Below are positions 1-8,483 of a stretch of 60,768 bases of DNA, piece by piece. The notes beneath the pieces are model-generated. The model did not search any database, was not told where the DNA came from, and worked only from the letters and a program-made list of their open reading frames with translations. Numbering within the stretch: position 1 is the stretch's first letter; each line of letters opens with the position of its first letter. The DNA lies in the NCBI GenBank assembly GCA_946613885.1, contig CAMOGA010000007.1, positions 1 through 60,768 on the forward strand, written 5' to 3'. Position numbers and translations under genes: made by a program. This DNA is from an uncultured Pseudomonadota bacterium (lineage in GTDB: Bacteria > Pseudomonadota > Alphaproteobacteria > Rs-D84).

Positions 1-14
1 CTTCACTCGCACCA
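1..14 (+). tRNA. possible 3' end of a tRNA cut by the window edge
   Basis: The first 14 bases end in CGCACCA and look like the 3' acceptor strand (CACTCGC), discriminator A and encoded CCA of a tRNA. The rest lies outside the window, so the amino acid cannot be named. All four complete tRNA genes in the window encode CCA, which fits. The idea is strengthened by the tRNA-Gly at 55235, which is followed by the same kind of CCA-plus-hairpin repeat. Confidence 0.35.
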
Positions 15-549
15 AAAATAGAACCGGCCTTGTGCCGGTTATGTTTTTGGATTGCAATGACGGAAGCGAACCCGGTAAAGAGGGTTCGAAAACAAGTAGA
101 TTTTGGAAGTGCAACGCACCAAAATCGTCACGGTTTGCACGCAGACACAAAGTGTCGAGTGATTCCCTTCTGCTGCCACCAAAAATAGAACCGGCCTTGC
201 GCCGGTTATGTTTTTGGATTGCGACGACGGAAGCGAACCCGGTAAAGAGGGTTCGAAAACAAGTAGATTTTGGAAGTGCAACACACCAAAATCGTTACGG
301 TTTGCACGCAGACACAAAGTGTCGAGTGATTCCCTTCTGCTGTCACCAAAAATAGAACCGACCTTGTGTCGGTTGTATTTTTGGATTGCGATGACGGAAG
401 CGAACCCGGCAAAGAGGGTTCGAAAACAAGTAGATTTTGGAAGTGCAACGCACCAAAATCGTCACGGTTTGCACGCAGACACAAAGTGTCGAGTGATTCC
501 CTTCTGCTGCCACCAAAAATAGAACCGGCCTTGTGCCGGTTATGTTTTT
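11..549. repeat. 167-bp tandem repeat, three full copies plus a partial one
   Basis: Copies start at 11, 178, 345 and 512, exactly 167 bp apart, with a few substitutions between copies. The fourth stops after the hairpin at about 549. Each unit begins ACCAAAAATAGAACCGG, carries a hairpin (AACCGGC / GCCGGTT, 5-base loop) followed by ATGTTTTT, then an AACCC / GGGTT inverted repeat, a GGTTCGAAA stretch like a tRNA T-loop, and ends CTTCTGCTGCCACCA, resembling a tRNA 3' end. Open reading frames across it on both strands are low-complexity products of the repeat and are not called as genes. Confidence 0.9.
523..541 (-). terminator. bidirectional hairpin terminator at the end of the repeat
   Basis: Perfect 7-bp stem AACCGGC / GCCGGTT. 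On the minus strand it is followed by CTATTTTT and lies 44 bases past the stop of the 1345-residue gene. On the plus strand it is followed by ATGTTTTT. It is the last of four copies carried by the tandem repeat. Confidence 0.6.
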
Positions 550-584
550 AAAAATACAAAACAAGAAAAACAACAACATACAGG

Positions 585-3500
585 TTACCAATTATGATAT
601 GCAGCTATCTCATCTAATATATTATTAAAAAGATAATCCGTCATATATGCTTCTGCTTCTACTGCATTGGTTTTGTTGGCCATTAAATTTGTCATAGCAG
701 CCACATAATTTACATCTGAAAGTTCAACTATTTCCTTACTTAACGCACTCCGTCCACCTTTAACATATTGGCCTGCATGCACGCTTTCATGCGCCAACGT
801 GCCTAGTATGATATCAAAATTAGGCTTTTCTATTGCCTCAAAAGACACCTTAAAACATTGGGATTTGTCACAAAATGCTGCATATCCACCTATTTGTGAA
901 GATGGCTGTAAATAAACTGGTATTTTTTCATGTTCAAGTCCCTGAATTTTTTGTAAATACGGTATCAAATCATTAACTATAAAATTCGCACGTTCCGCAC
1001 CTGGCATAGTATCCCAAGTTCTTGCTTTTCGATACATATCTTCCGGAAAATTAACAACAATATCATTTTTAAATTTCTTTACATTATCAAACAAAACTTG
1101 CCTATCCACGTGTTTAGAAATTTCATATGTCATATCCGTCTGTTTTTGTATAACCAAATCATTTGAATTCCGTATAACATAGTGCGGATCCACAAGTGTC
1201 GAATAATTATCATACAGTAATTTTGCTGCATTTTTATTTTCCAGTTGTAATTTGCCCAATATTTCCTGATTATGCGATAATTGTACCTTATAATCATTTA
1301 TATACATATTTATAGATTCTTCAGAAAAGTTGTTAGAACGAAGATTTTGCTCAATTGTTTTTATACGTAAATTCAAATCTTTATTTGCTATTTCTAAATC
1401 AAGCATTTGATCAAAAGCTTTATATTCTGCTGGTGACAATTCATTTTTTGCGCGCTGAATTAATTTATTATATGCAGCAATCTTAGCATCCATATTTTCT
1501 GTTTGTTGCAGTGCCAACACATCATCGTGTAATTTCTGTTGGTACATATTTTCAATGTCATTTAAAGACATTTGTGTGTTATTATTAGATACTTTATTAC
1601 TAGATGCTGAATATTTTCCATTAATAATTATATCTGGTTCATGTTTTACGAATATGTCTAAATCATCAGAATTATCAAAAAGAGCAATAAAATATTCATT
1701 ATCACGTTCAAAAACAATTGCCTGTTTTCCAAATTCATCACTAAGATTCTGTGCAAGTGTTTGAAAATCACCATCCACCGCACGTTCATAATATTTTATA
1801 TTATTTGCATTATCTGTTATTACATCAAATTTCCAACGACCAAAACTGATTCCGTTTTCCACACGTAAAACCGTATTGTCTGCACCTGCAACCATTGTTT
1901 TGGCTATATTTGTTGTGTCTGATTGTATGCCTGCTGTCGGGATAGTTCTAGGTTCTGCCAAACCTCTTTTTACAAATTCTTCCATATCTGAATTAAAATA
2001 TTTTATATCAACATTTTTCGCTGCTATTTCTGCACTCCACGGTTCGTAATCAATTATGTCTACTCTCAATTTGCCATTTGGTTCACGCATATAAAACATA
2101 TTAGAACCCAAATCACCATGAACAATACCATTATCGTTTAATTTACGAATAGCTTGTAAAATTTCGTCTTGTTCCTGAATAGTAATAGGTTTACCACCCA
2201 ACACAGTATTTAAAGCACTTGGATTGTTTGCCAAATGAAACCCTGTTTGACTGCCTGGCATTTCTTCCATCACAAACCAAAAATTTCCAGAACCTTTTAT
2301 CTTGAGTTTTTTCGCCAAAGCATTCAAAACTTCTTGATCGTCTTCTATTATCCGAACCGTATGAACGATACCCGAATTGTTTCCAAGAATTTCGTATGCC
2401 TTTTTTGTTCTGGTGATTTCGTCAAAATTATCTGTATGTTTCAAATAATATACATTTCCTGTGTTACCGTCTGTAAATTTAAACACAGAAATATCCGAAT
2501 TATCCTTAATTTTTTCAATGTTTTTGATTTGAAAATCTTTAATTTTTGATGTTCTTTTTGACACAGTTTTTGAAATTTTTGTTCCTGTGGTTGGTGTCGC
2601 ATTATTCGCCGTATTCGATTGTTTTGTGGTTTTTAGATTATCTATTTTTTGTCCCAGTTTTTTGAAAAACTTTGGTTGTACATTTCGTGATTTAGTTGCC
2701 AACTTTTGAATTAATTTAGGTGTAGCGTATATTGACAAAGCAAGCGAAACAATGGTGGCAATATTAGAAACAACTTCCTCAGATGACATATTTGCAAAAA
2801 ATCCTGTTGTTTTATCTTTTTTTTCTGCCAATTTTGCAACATACGAATCATCCAACAATTCAACCAATCGATTCATTTCATTATCAATTACACGAAATTC
2901 ATCATCGTTTACAGTATCTATCAACCGCAACATATGATCAAATTCTTCTTCAAAATATTTTTGTGCACATTTTGCATCAAAACACCGCGTGCTTTTCTTT
3001 AAAAATTTGACTGATGCTTTATTCATCTGAATTTCGCTTCTCAACGCGACACCATCAGCCAACCCACCAACGCCCAAAACAACCATGCCCAACACAGAAC
3101 CTGCCCCAGCTGTTGTGATAGTGGTCAAAAACAAGAAACCAATTTGTGTTGCCACAGAAAGCGTTTTTAACACATTTGCGTTTTGTTTTGACGAGTTTAA
3201 CACACACATTTTATCATCATTATCAAAATATGCCTTGGCAGATTTATTTGTACCAAACACACTTTTAATCAAATTATTGGTATCCTGCTCGCATAATCTT
3301 TTTTCTTTGGAAATATCCTCTTCCAGAAAGAAACAATGTTTACTGTCAAACATTCCATCCAATATAACACACGACATCATTTCAGCACTTAAATTCGCTA
3401 AAGATTTAACATGTAAATTTCCGCCACCAAACAAAGATCTGAATTTAAACAGTTTAATATAGGTATAACATTCGTTTTTTGTATTACAAGCATCTATTCT

Positions 3501-4622
3501 AATCGGCCAAACAGAATAAGTTGTATTTTTTTCCGAAATATTACGTGCAGAATAAAATATTATATTTTGAATTTTGTATCCAACCGTGGCCAGTTGTCGT
3601 TCAATGTATGTTTGTACCAGATTTTTAACAGATTCCGCGGCAGATGCCACCACGTCTTTAAACACATCTGTATCCAATACAGCAGACAAACTGTCATGCG
3701 TGTTATAATTTTTATCTTTACGCAATGGGACAATTTTATACACATTGCCTTCTTGTTGTTCTATATCCATTAATTCTGCATCACGTAAGAAAATTTTAAA
3801 CAAGTTTAATTTTGAATCTGAATTATTTTTATAAACAGCCCCAACGCTACAGTAATGTTTTTGCTGGTCATGGGCAACAAATCCGAATACTGGACACATT
3901 TTTTCTGCAACGTCTTCAACAGAAGTTGTCAATGTATTTATATTACCAAACAAAAATTCCACATAAATATTGTTTTGTGATTTACAACGCACAGAACGCC
4001 CTGCGCCAAACCTATACCGGTTATTCTGTTGAATTGTACAATCTTTTGGTGACACCATCCCAATACCATTTGGCCAATTATTGGTTTTTATCAACGCAAT
4101 TGCCGTTGGCGTAGAAACATTTAAATCTGCAAAATCTGATATACATGCATATTTTAATTGAAATGCGTGTTCATCCCAAAAGAAATCCTTTACAACCCCA
4201 CTATCTGTTTTTTTTGCATTAAAACTATCACATGCATCAAAAACTTGTATTTCGCTGCTATCAGAATAAGATATTGCATCGGTGTGATATCTGTCTTGTG
4301 ATGCCACCCCGGCACAAAATCCGTTTTTATTTAATTTGGACCCATCGGGACATTTATATGGAATACATTTGAATTGATTACTGCCGCTGCACACTAATCT
4401 GTATGAAACAGCATCCACAAACTGATTTTGCACATTGGTAGCACCTAATTTTACACATTCCTCTAAACTTAAATCCCTGGCCAGCCCGTGATTTGTTTTC
4501 AATATTATTCTTTCAGTTTTGGCGTTTCCAGTTACACCACCATTGTCACAATCAGCCACCGCGTTATGCCCAGCACAAACAATAACAACAACCAAAATCA
4601 ACAAGCGTTTTATTAATAACAT
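585..4622 (-). CDS. exported multidomain protein with kinase-like and zincin-like parts (1345 aa)
   Basis: Not a family I can name. It starts with a signal peptide (hydrophobic run, A-D-C near residue 25), then a Cys-rich region to about residue 460. Two hydrophobic, Gly/Ala-rich segments follow near 490-525 and 618-638. A protein-kinase/aminoglycoside-phosphotransferase-like domain comes next, with a candidate Lys in YYLKH, HGDLGSNMF near 835 (catalytic loop) and IIDYEPW near 857 (DFG equivalent). A coiled-coil stretch precedes a C-terminal zinc-protease-like region with HESVH near 1278 and a downstream EAEAY that could give the third ligand. The start overlaps the end of the upstream gene by 10 bases, so the two are probably translated together. 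Catalytic activity of either domain is inference from motifs; the exported N-terminus suggests action at the envelope or outside the cell. Confidence 0.75.
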   Translation of the reverse strand: MLLIKRLLILVVVIVCAGHNAVADCDNGGVTGNAKTERIILKTNHGLARDLSLEECVKLGATNVQNQFVDAVSYRLVCSGSNQFKCIPYKCPDGSKLNKNGFCAGVASQDRYHTDAISYSDSSEIQVFDACDSFNAKKTDSGVVKDFFWDEHAFQLKYACISDFADLNVSTPTAIALIKTNNWPNGIGMVSPKDCTIQQNNRYRFGAGRSVRCKSQNNIYVEFLFGNINTLTTSVEDVAEKMCPVFGFVAHDQQKHYCSVGAVYKNNSDSKLNLFKIFLRDAELMDIEQQEGNVYKIVPLRKDKNYNTHDSLSAVLDTDVFKDVVASAAESVKNLVQTYIERQLATVGYKIQNIIFYSARNISEKNTTYSVWPIRIDACNTKNECYTYIKLFKFRSLFGGGNLHVKSLANLSAEMMSCVILDGMFDSKHCFFLEEDISKEKRLCEQDTNNLIKSVFGTNKSAKAYFDNDDKMCVLNSSKQNANVLKTLSVATQIGFLFLTTITTAGAGSVLGMVVLGVGGLADGVALRSEIQMNKASVKFLKKSTRCFDAKCAQKYFEEEFDHMLRLIDTVNDDEFRVIDNEMNRLVELLDDSYVAKLAEKKDKTTGFFANMSSEEVVSNIATIVSLALSIYATPKLIQKLATKSRNVQPKFFKKLGQKIDNLKTTKQSNTANNATPTTGTKISKTVSKRTSKIKDFQIKNIEKIKDNSDISVFKFTDGNTGNVYYLKHTDNFDEITRTKKAYEILGNNSGIVHTVRIIEDDQEVLNALAKKLKIKGSGNFWFVMEEMPGSQTGFHLANNPSALNTVLGGKPITIQEQDEILQAIRKLNDNGIVHGDLGSNMFYMREPNGKLRVDIIDYEPWSAEIAAKNVDIKYFNSDMEEFVKRGLAEPRTIPTAGIQSDTTNIAKTMVAGADNTVLRVENGISFGRWKFDVITDNANNIKYYERAVDGDFQTLAQNLSDEFGKQAIVFERDNEYFIALFDNSDDLDIFVKHEPDIIINGKYSASSNKVSNNNTQMSLNDIENMYQQKLHDDVLALQQTENMDAKIAAYNKLIQRAKNELSPAEYKAFDQMLDLEIANKDLNLRIKTIEQNLRSNNFSEESINMYINDYKVQLSHNQEILGKLQLENKNAAKLLYDNYSTLVDPHYVIRNSNDLVIQKQTDMTYEISKHVDRQVLFDNVKKFKNDIVVNFPEDMYRKARTWDTMPGAERANFIVNDLIPYLQKIQGLEHEKIPVYLQPSSQIGGYAAFCDKSQCFKVSFEAIEKPNFDIILGTLAHESVHAGQYVKGGRSALSKEIVELSDVNYVAAMTNLMANKTNAVEAEAYMTDYLFNNILDEIAAYHNW

Positions 4623-5731
4623 ATCGGATGATCCATTAATTTAAAGACATCATTTTGTTCTGTTAAAAATTCCAATTTTTCTATTTCTGCTATATAATTG
4701 CGTAAACCAGAATTCTTTTTATAGTCAGATGTATTTTTCTGTTGTTGCGCCCATTTCTTAGCAGCCTGAATTTTTGCATTACATTCGTCCAATTCAAAAT
4801 CAACCACATCTGCCAATTGTTGATTTATTTCTTCACGTTTTGCCAATATTTCGGCAGATTTATCGTGTTTATCATGATTTAATATCTGGTTTCCAACAAC
4901 ACCGACCACAGCACCTGCGGCAGCCACCACACCACCGATTTTTACACGTTTATTCGATTTTTCGGCCTCTTTATCTATTTTTTCTTTGTCTTTTTCAGAT
5001 GCCAACATTTGTGCACGATACAACGATGCGTATTGTGCATCGGTAATACCCTCGCTTTCATCGTCATATAATCCAGTTTGCGATTTATCCAAAATCTCTT
5101 CACTTTCTATCCCAGGTTTCATACCTAATGCAGTTTTTCGTTCTTTTAAATCAGCTACCAATGAAAAATATTCATTACGATATTTCATAATATTTGCATT
5201 ATTACCCCCTGGCAATTCAATTTTGTCTGGCGATGCTTTGAACGATTTTCCCTTGCCATATTCACAACGAAATGTTTTTATATATGCAGACATATCTTGT
5301 TTTGCAATCTTGTCCGCCCGCTGTTCAGACAAACCACGTGCTAATTCCATTCCTCCCAATCCTGTTGCAGCAGTAGTCACAGCCGTTAACGTGCGATTTG
5401 CCAAAGATTGTTCGTTTTTTTTCATATCTTCGACATTATCTTTTAATTCTTGCATATTTTGCTTTAACGCTTCTTTCAATTCATTTATTTTTTGATATAT
5501 TTCTTTGCGGTGTTGTTGATTACTTTCGTTCCAACCCATTTCCAACATAAAATTTTCAATTCTAACAACTTCTTGATCTTCGGGTTTATCCATAATATTG
5601 TCCGCTATTTCTATCTCTTCTGGGGATAATTCAAATTGTTCAACTGTTGGGACATCAGTACCTGCCAATGCTGCATACATTGGCACACACAGAACAATTA
5701 CCATTTGTAAAACAATCCTTCCTATACTCAT
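4613..5731 (-). CDS. exported coiled-coil protein of unknown function (372 aa)
   Basis: No family recognised. The N-terminus is a signal peptide (MSIGRIVLQMVIVLCVPMYA, then ALAG as likely cleavage region). The mature part is charged and helical: a Lys/Glu/Gln coiled coil near residues 75-110, a short Gly/Ala-rich segment near 115-130, a second hydrophobic segment (GGVVAAAGAVVGVVG) near 265, and another coiled coil to the C-terminus. Cysteines are few. It is first in a two-gene unit with the kinase/protease-like gene, overlapping it by 10 bases, so the products probably work together. The Gly-rich segments could insert into a membrane. Confidence 0.7.
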   Translation of the reverse strand: MSIGRIVLQMVIVLCVPMYAALAGTDVPTVEQFELSPEEIEIADNIMDKPEDQEVVRIENFMLEMGWNESNQQHRKEIYQKINELKEALKQNMQELKDNVEDMKKNEQSLANRTLTAVTTAATGLGGMELARGLSEQRADKIAKQDMSAYIKTFRCEYGKGKSFKASPDKIELPGGNNANIMKYRNEYFSLVADLKERKTALGMKPGIESEEILDKSQTGLYDDESEGITDAQYASLYRAQMLASEKDKEKIDKEAEKSNKRVKIGGVVAAAGAVVGVVGNQILNHDKHDKSAEILAKREEINQQLADVVDFELDECNAKIQAAKKWAQQQKNTSDYKKNSGLRNYIAEIEKLEFLTEQNDVFKLMDHPICY

Positions 5732-5794
5732 TCTAACAAAATGATATTATAAACAGCAAAAAAAAACAAGGCAAAATTAAATGTTATATGTAAT

Positions 5795-5817
5795 ATAACC
5801 GGCATTGCGCCGGTTAT
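5795..5817. terminator. 9-bp hairpin between the FabG-like gene and the exported pair
   Basis: Perfect inverted repeat ATAACCGGC / GCCGGTTAT with a 5-base loop, followed on the plus strand by ATTTTT. On the minus strand, where both flanking genes are transcribed, the tail is only TATT, so termination there may be weak. The stem and loop are nearly those of the hairpin in the 167-bp repeat. Confidence 0.5.
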
Positions 5818-5844
5818 ATTTTTAACAAAGTAAATTTGTATAAA

Positions 5845-6606
5845 TTATCTGTACAAACCACCATTAATAGCGATTTCTTGACCATTGATATATGCTGCAC
5901 GTTCTGATGCTAAAAACACAATCAGTGCAGCAACTTCGCTAGGTTTTCCTAAACGTTTTACAGGTATACGCTCAATAACATCTGATTTATAATCATCCTT
6001 CATTACACTTGTTGACGGTGTATCAATAACCCCTGGTGCCACACAATTCGCAGTAATACAATAACGTCCATATTCTGCCGCCACTGTTTTTGCGAACGAT
6101 GTCAACGCAGATTTACTGGAACCATAGACACCCATACCACGATCACCATATTGACCAGAAACAGATGTCATATTTATTATACGTCCCCACTTTTGTTTTT
6201 TCATACACCACAACGCTTCACGTGTTAACAAATATGGCACAGTATAATTCATCAACATCATGTGTTCTAAAAACTTTTTATCTGTCTTTATTATCAGTCC
6301 TGCCTTTATTGATGCCGCATTATTAACCAATATATCTACTTTTTTAAATTGATTGACTGTTTGATTAACAAGTTCAGATGTTGCGCCATCCGCAGTCAAA
6401 TCCAACGGAACACATTTTATACGTTTTGGTTCATTAAACGTTCCACCTGTAACCAAATCGTGCGCCAATGTTTCCAATTTTTCTTTTGATCTGCCGTTTA
6501 AAACAACTGTTGCCCCAGAATCATAAAATTCTTTAGCAATTGCGCAACCAATACCACCGGTTGAACCGGTAATTATTGCAACACGTCCATTTAAATTAAT
6601 ATTCAT
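5845..6606 (-). CDS. fabG: 3-oxoacyl-[ACP] reductase-like short-chain dehydrogenase
   Basis: A classical short-chain dehydrogenase/reductase of 253 residues, the usual FabG length. The nucleotide-binding motif TGSTGGIG is at residues 13-20, NNAA follows the fourth strand, the catalytic Ser is in MTSVSG, and YGSSK supplies Tyr and Lys. The C-terminus (PGVIDT, then ASERAAYINGQ and NGG) is typical of FabG. FabG reduces 3-oxoacyl-ACP with NADPH in fatty-acid elongation; paralogues act on other substrates, and no fab genes lie nearby, so the exact substrate is uncertain. Start chosen at the ATG before the first beta strand, behind a GGTGG ribosome-binding site. Confidence 0.8.
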   Translation of the reverse strand: MNINLNGRVAIITGSTGGIGCAIAKEFYDSGATVVLNGRSKEKLETLAHDLVTGGTFNEPKRIKCVPLDLTADGATSELVNQTVNQFKKVDILVNNAASIKAGLIIKTDKKFLEHMMLMNYTVPYLLTREALWCMKKQKWGRIINMTSVSGQYGDRGMGVYGSSKSALTSFAKTVAAEYGRYCITANCVAPGVIDTPSTSVMKDDYKSDVIERIPVKRLGKPSEVAALIVFLASERAAYINGQEIAINGGLYR

Positions 6607-6635
6607 TATACACCACCATTTATGTTAACAAACAT

Positions 6636-6663
6636 ATGATATACAAACATTTTAATTTGTCCA
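6636..6663 (-). promoter_or_regulatory. promoter of the FabG-like gene
   Basis: TGGACA and TATCAT on the minus strand, 16 bases apart, give a leader of about 25 bases. A TATAAT touching the start codon itself is too close to serve this start. Confidence 0.45.
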
Positions 6664-6681
6664 GTATTTTTTTGTAAAAAA

Positions 6682-6701
6682 AAATCGCATTTCTGCGATT
6701 T
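6682..6701 (-). terminator. rho-independent terminator of the 142-aa gene
   Basis: AAATCGCA / TGCGATTT stem with a 4-base loop directly after the stop codon, followed on the minus strand by a run of eight or more T. Confidence 0.75.
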
Positions 6702-7130
6702 TTATTTTTCATAAACAATTGTTTTATTACGACATATAAATTTTATAATACTGAATTCACGTCTGGACTTTGTATATTTTTTCGGTCTGCGCACAGGGCG
6801 ACTTTTTACAAATTCAATAACCGCATCTAAATCATAATCACAGGTTATAACTATTGCCAATCCGTCAAAATCAACGCCGTTTGGATTACCAATACGAACA
6901 AAAGGCTTTTGAAATATCTCGTTTTGTGATTGACCTTCATACGTACTTATTTTCACACTTGCCGCATAATCTAATTTTTTATCAACTTCTATTTTTACAG
7001 CATCCAAACTGTCCGCTGTCACAGTCACACCCTTAGACGGATCAACCTTTTCAGCAATATAATGATTTGGTGTCACAACATAGATTGTATAATTTCTATA
7101 TTTTTCAATCGGGTGTTTTTTTATTGGCAT
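6702..7130 (-). CDS. hypothetical protein (142 aa)
   Basis: Not recognised. A soluble, mixed alpha/beta protein without signal peptide or membrane segment. The centre is acidic (for example residues 100-108, ITCDYDLDA), the C-terminal 35 residues are strongly basic (RPVRRPKKYTKSRR), which could bind nucleic acid. A good AAGGG ribosome-binding site stands 6 bases before the ATG and a strong terminator follows at once, so it is a monocistronic gene. Confidence 0.6.
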   Translation of the reverse strand: MPIKKHPIEKYRNYTIYVVTPNHYIAEKVDPSKGVTVTADSLDAVKIEVDKKLDYAASVKISTYEGQSQNEIFQKPFVRIGNPNGVDFDGLAIVITCDYDLDAVIEFVKSRPVRRPKKYTKSRREFSIIKFICRNKTIVYEK

Positions 7131-7211
7131 CGGTAATCCCTTTTGATTAAAAACGATGCCAGTATATTGACAAAAAAAATTATATAAATCAAGTTAAAAT
7201 ATAATAAATAT

Positions 7212-7240
7212 TTGACTTTTTATAAAATATACCCCATAAT
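7212..7240 (+). promoter_or_regulatory. promoter of the rpsP operon
   Basis: TTGACT and CATAAT separated by 17 bases. Transcription would start near 7247 and give a leader of about 145 bases before rpsP. Confidence 0.5.
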
Positions 7241-7246
7241 ATGCAC

Positions 7247-7391
7247 GCAAATCCCAAAGATTGCCATTATCGTAAAACCTGTGTGCGGTATGCACAAGGC
7301 ACATCATCCGGCGAGTTTTCGCTCTTGATGTTGGTTTTGGTTATGCAAACTTTGGATTAACCAGATAACAAAAACAAAAGGAAAAACAAAA
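7247..7391 (+). promoter_or_regulatory. structured 5' leader of the rpsP operon
   Basis: About 145 untranslated bases with several possible hairpins: TGTGC / GCACA around 7282-7297, a CATCA / TGATG stem enclosing GCGA / TCGC around 7307-7335, and a GGTT / AACC pair before the AAAAGGA ribosome-binding site. A leader of this size in front of a ribosomal-protein operon is a candidate for feedback control by S16 or another operon product, but I cannot match it to a named RNA family. Confidence 0.45.
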
Positions 7392-7841
7392 ATGGCAACA
7401 GTTATCAGATTGGCACGTTATGGTGCAAAAAAACGTCCTTATTATCACGTAGTGGTCACAGATTCTCGTAATGCACGTAATTCTGGGGCAATTTTGGAAA
7501 CAGTTGGTAAATACAACCCAATGTTGGCAAAAAACGATGAAAAACGCGTTGTTTTGAACATCGAAAGAATCAAAGATTGGATGTCTAAGGGCGCAAAACC
7601 ATCAGATCGTGTATATAAATTCTTGGTAAACGCAAAATTAGTTGATGCAAAACCAATTCCAAATCAAACCAAGAAAAATCAGCCATCTGAAAAAACACAA
7701 CAAAAGGCAAAAGACAAAGCCGACAAATTGGCAAAAATAGCAGAAGAAAAAGCCGCTGCAGAAGCCGCCGCTAAGGCCGCAGCAGAAGCACCAGCCGAAA
7801 CACCAGCAGAAGAACCAGCACCAGAAGCAACCGCGGAATAA
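7392..7841 (+). CDS. rpsP: 30S ribosomal protein S16
   Basis: The first 80 residues are S16: [20 protein letters not shown], then [12 protein letters not shown] and the NIERIKDW segment. S16 binds 16S rRNA and is needed for 30S assembly. At 149 residues it is longer than the usual 80-100; the extra part is a Lys-rich linker and an Ala/Glu/Pro-rich tail from about residue 100, a low-complexity extension seen in several alphaproteobacterial S16 proteins. It opens the rpsP-rimM-trmD-rplS operon. Confidence 0.95.
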   Translation: MATVIRLARYGAKKRPYYHVVVTDSRNARNSGAILETVGKYNPMLAKNDEKRVVLNIERIKDWMSKGAKPSDRVYKFLVNAKLVDAKPIPNQTKKNQPSEKTQQKAKDKADKLAKIAEEKAAAEAAAKAAAEAPAETPAEEPAPEATAE

Positions 7842-7846
7842 TTATT

Positions 7847-8212
7847 ATGAAAAACAATATTGATACTCAATTACAAAATTGGATAGAAAAAGACATCCAG
7901 ATGGCGGAGAACAGCAGAATCTGTCCCGCCACTGGTCAGGATTGTAACATTCCAAATCCACAAACAGCCGAAAGCTTAAAAATCTGGGTGGAATATATTC
8001 AACATTGTGCACGTAATAACAGTACTGAGATATTTTCAACATCTGACAAACCCAGATTTGTTGAATGTTGCAATCAATGTGGTGTTTACGCAGATTACAA
8101 ACAACAAAAAACTAATCCGCAATCTGTAACAAATTCAAAAACATCATTAAAACAGCATATACAAACGGCATGGCAAAAAATTCGTAATAAAACAAAGCAA
8201 ATCACAAGGTAG
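7847..8212 (+). CDS. small Cys-motif protein (121 aa), lineage-specific
   Basis: Unknown protein 5 bases after rpsP. Near residue 26 it has CPATGQDC (C-x6-C), then a helix with IWVEYIQHC, and a second cluster ECCNQCG near residue 76. The same layout, CP-x5-C followed by an aromatic helix and a second Cys cluster, occurs at 8481-8729 and 38541-38879, so the three look like paralogues. Paired cysteines suggest a bound metal or a disulphide; with no signal peptide, metal binding in the cytoplasm is likelier. The C-terminus is basic. Position inside a ribosomal operon hints at a translation role, which is inference only. Confidence 0.65.
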   Translation: MKNNIDTQLQNWIEKDIQMAENSRICPATGQDCNIPNPQTAESLKIWVEYIQHCARNNSTEIFSTSDKPRFVECCNQCGVYADYKQQKTNPQSVTNSKTSLKQHIQTAWQKIRNKTKQITR

Positions 8213-8217
8213 AAAAA

Positions 8218-8463
8218 ATGGGTACGCCTGCTTATACACAATCTCAAATACAACAGGAATTATTCCAGGTATTCCGGTCTGTTTGGTATGAAAATTTAAG
8301 ACAAAAAATCATTGTCGAAACCAGTTATTTTGATAATCTGTATCTATTGGTTGCTTATGCCAATGAAAATAACCTGGATGTAAAAGCATATATACGCAGT
8401 ATTCGTGATATTCTTTTACAAACCCCAGGTGTATACGCCTACAAACAACATAATTCAAGGTAA
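8218..8463 (+). CDS. small hypothetical protein (81 aa)
   Basis: Not recognised. A soluble, helical protein rich in aromatic residues (QELFQVFRSVWYENLRQ) with no Cys motif, signal peptide or membrane segment. Its ribosome-binding site AAGG overlaps the stop region of the preceding gene (5-base gap), so translation is probably coupled. It lies between two Cys-motif genes in the rpsP operon and, like them, has no counterpart in the usual rpsP-rimM-trmD-rplS order. Confidence 0.6.
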   Translation: MGTPAYTQSQIQQELFQVFRSVWYENLRQKIIVETSYFDNLYLLVAYANENNLDVKAYIRSIRDILLQTPGVYAYKQHNSR

Positions 8464-8483
8464 AAACATGAGGTAAAAACATG
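8458..8483 (+). repeat. 13-bp tandem duplication of a ribosome-binding site and start codon
   Basis: AGGTAAAAACATG occurs twice in a row (8458-8470 and 8471-8483). The second copy supplies the ribosome-binding site and ATG of the next gene. The first copy creates an ATG-AGG-TAA minigene (Met-Arg-stop) directly upstream. Confidence 0.9.

Noticed and set aside
11-549. CRISPR array
   Set aside because: Repeats are 167 bp, directly joined and nearly identical throughout, with no unique spacers and no cas genes.
32-591. Several overlapping open frames of 60-107 codons on both strands across the 167-bp repeat
   Set aside because: They only translate the repeat, look low-complexity and similar to each other, lack ribosome-binding sites and have no known domain.
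2235-3462. Plus-strand frames of 60-125 codons inside the large exported protein gene
   Set aside because: They are shadows of the long minus-strand gene, which has a signal peptide and recognisable motifs throughout.
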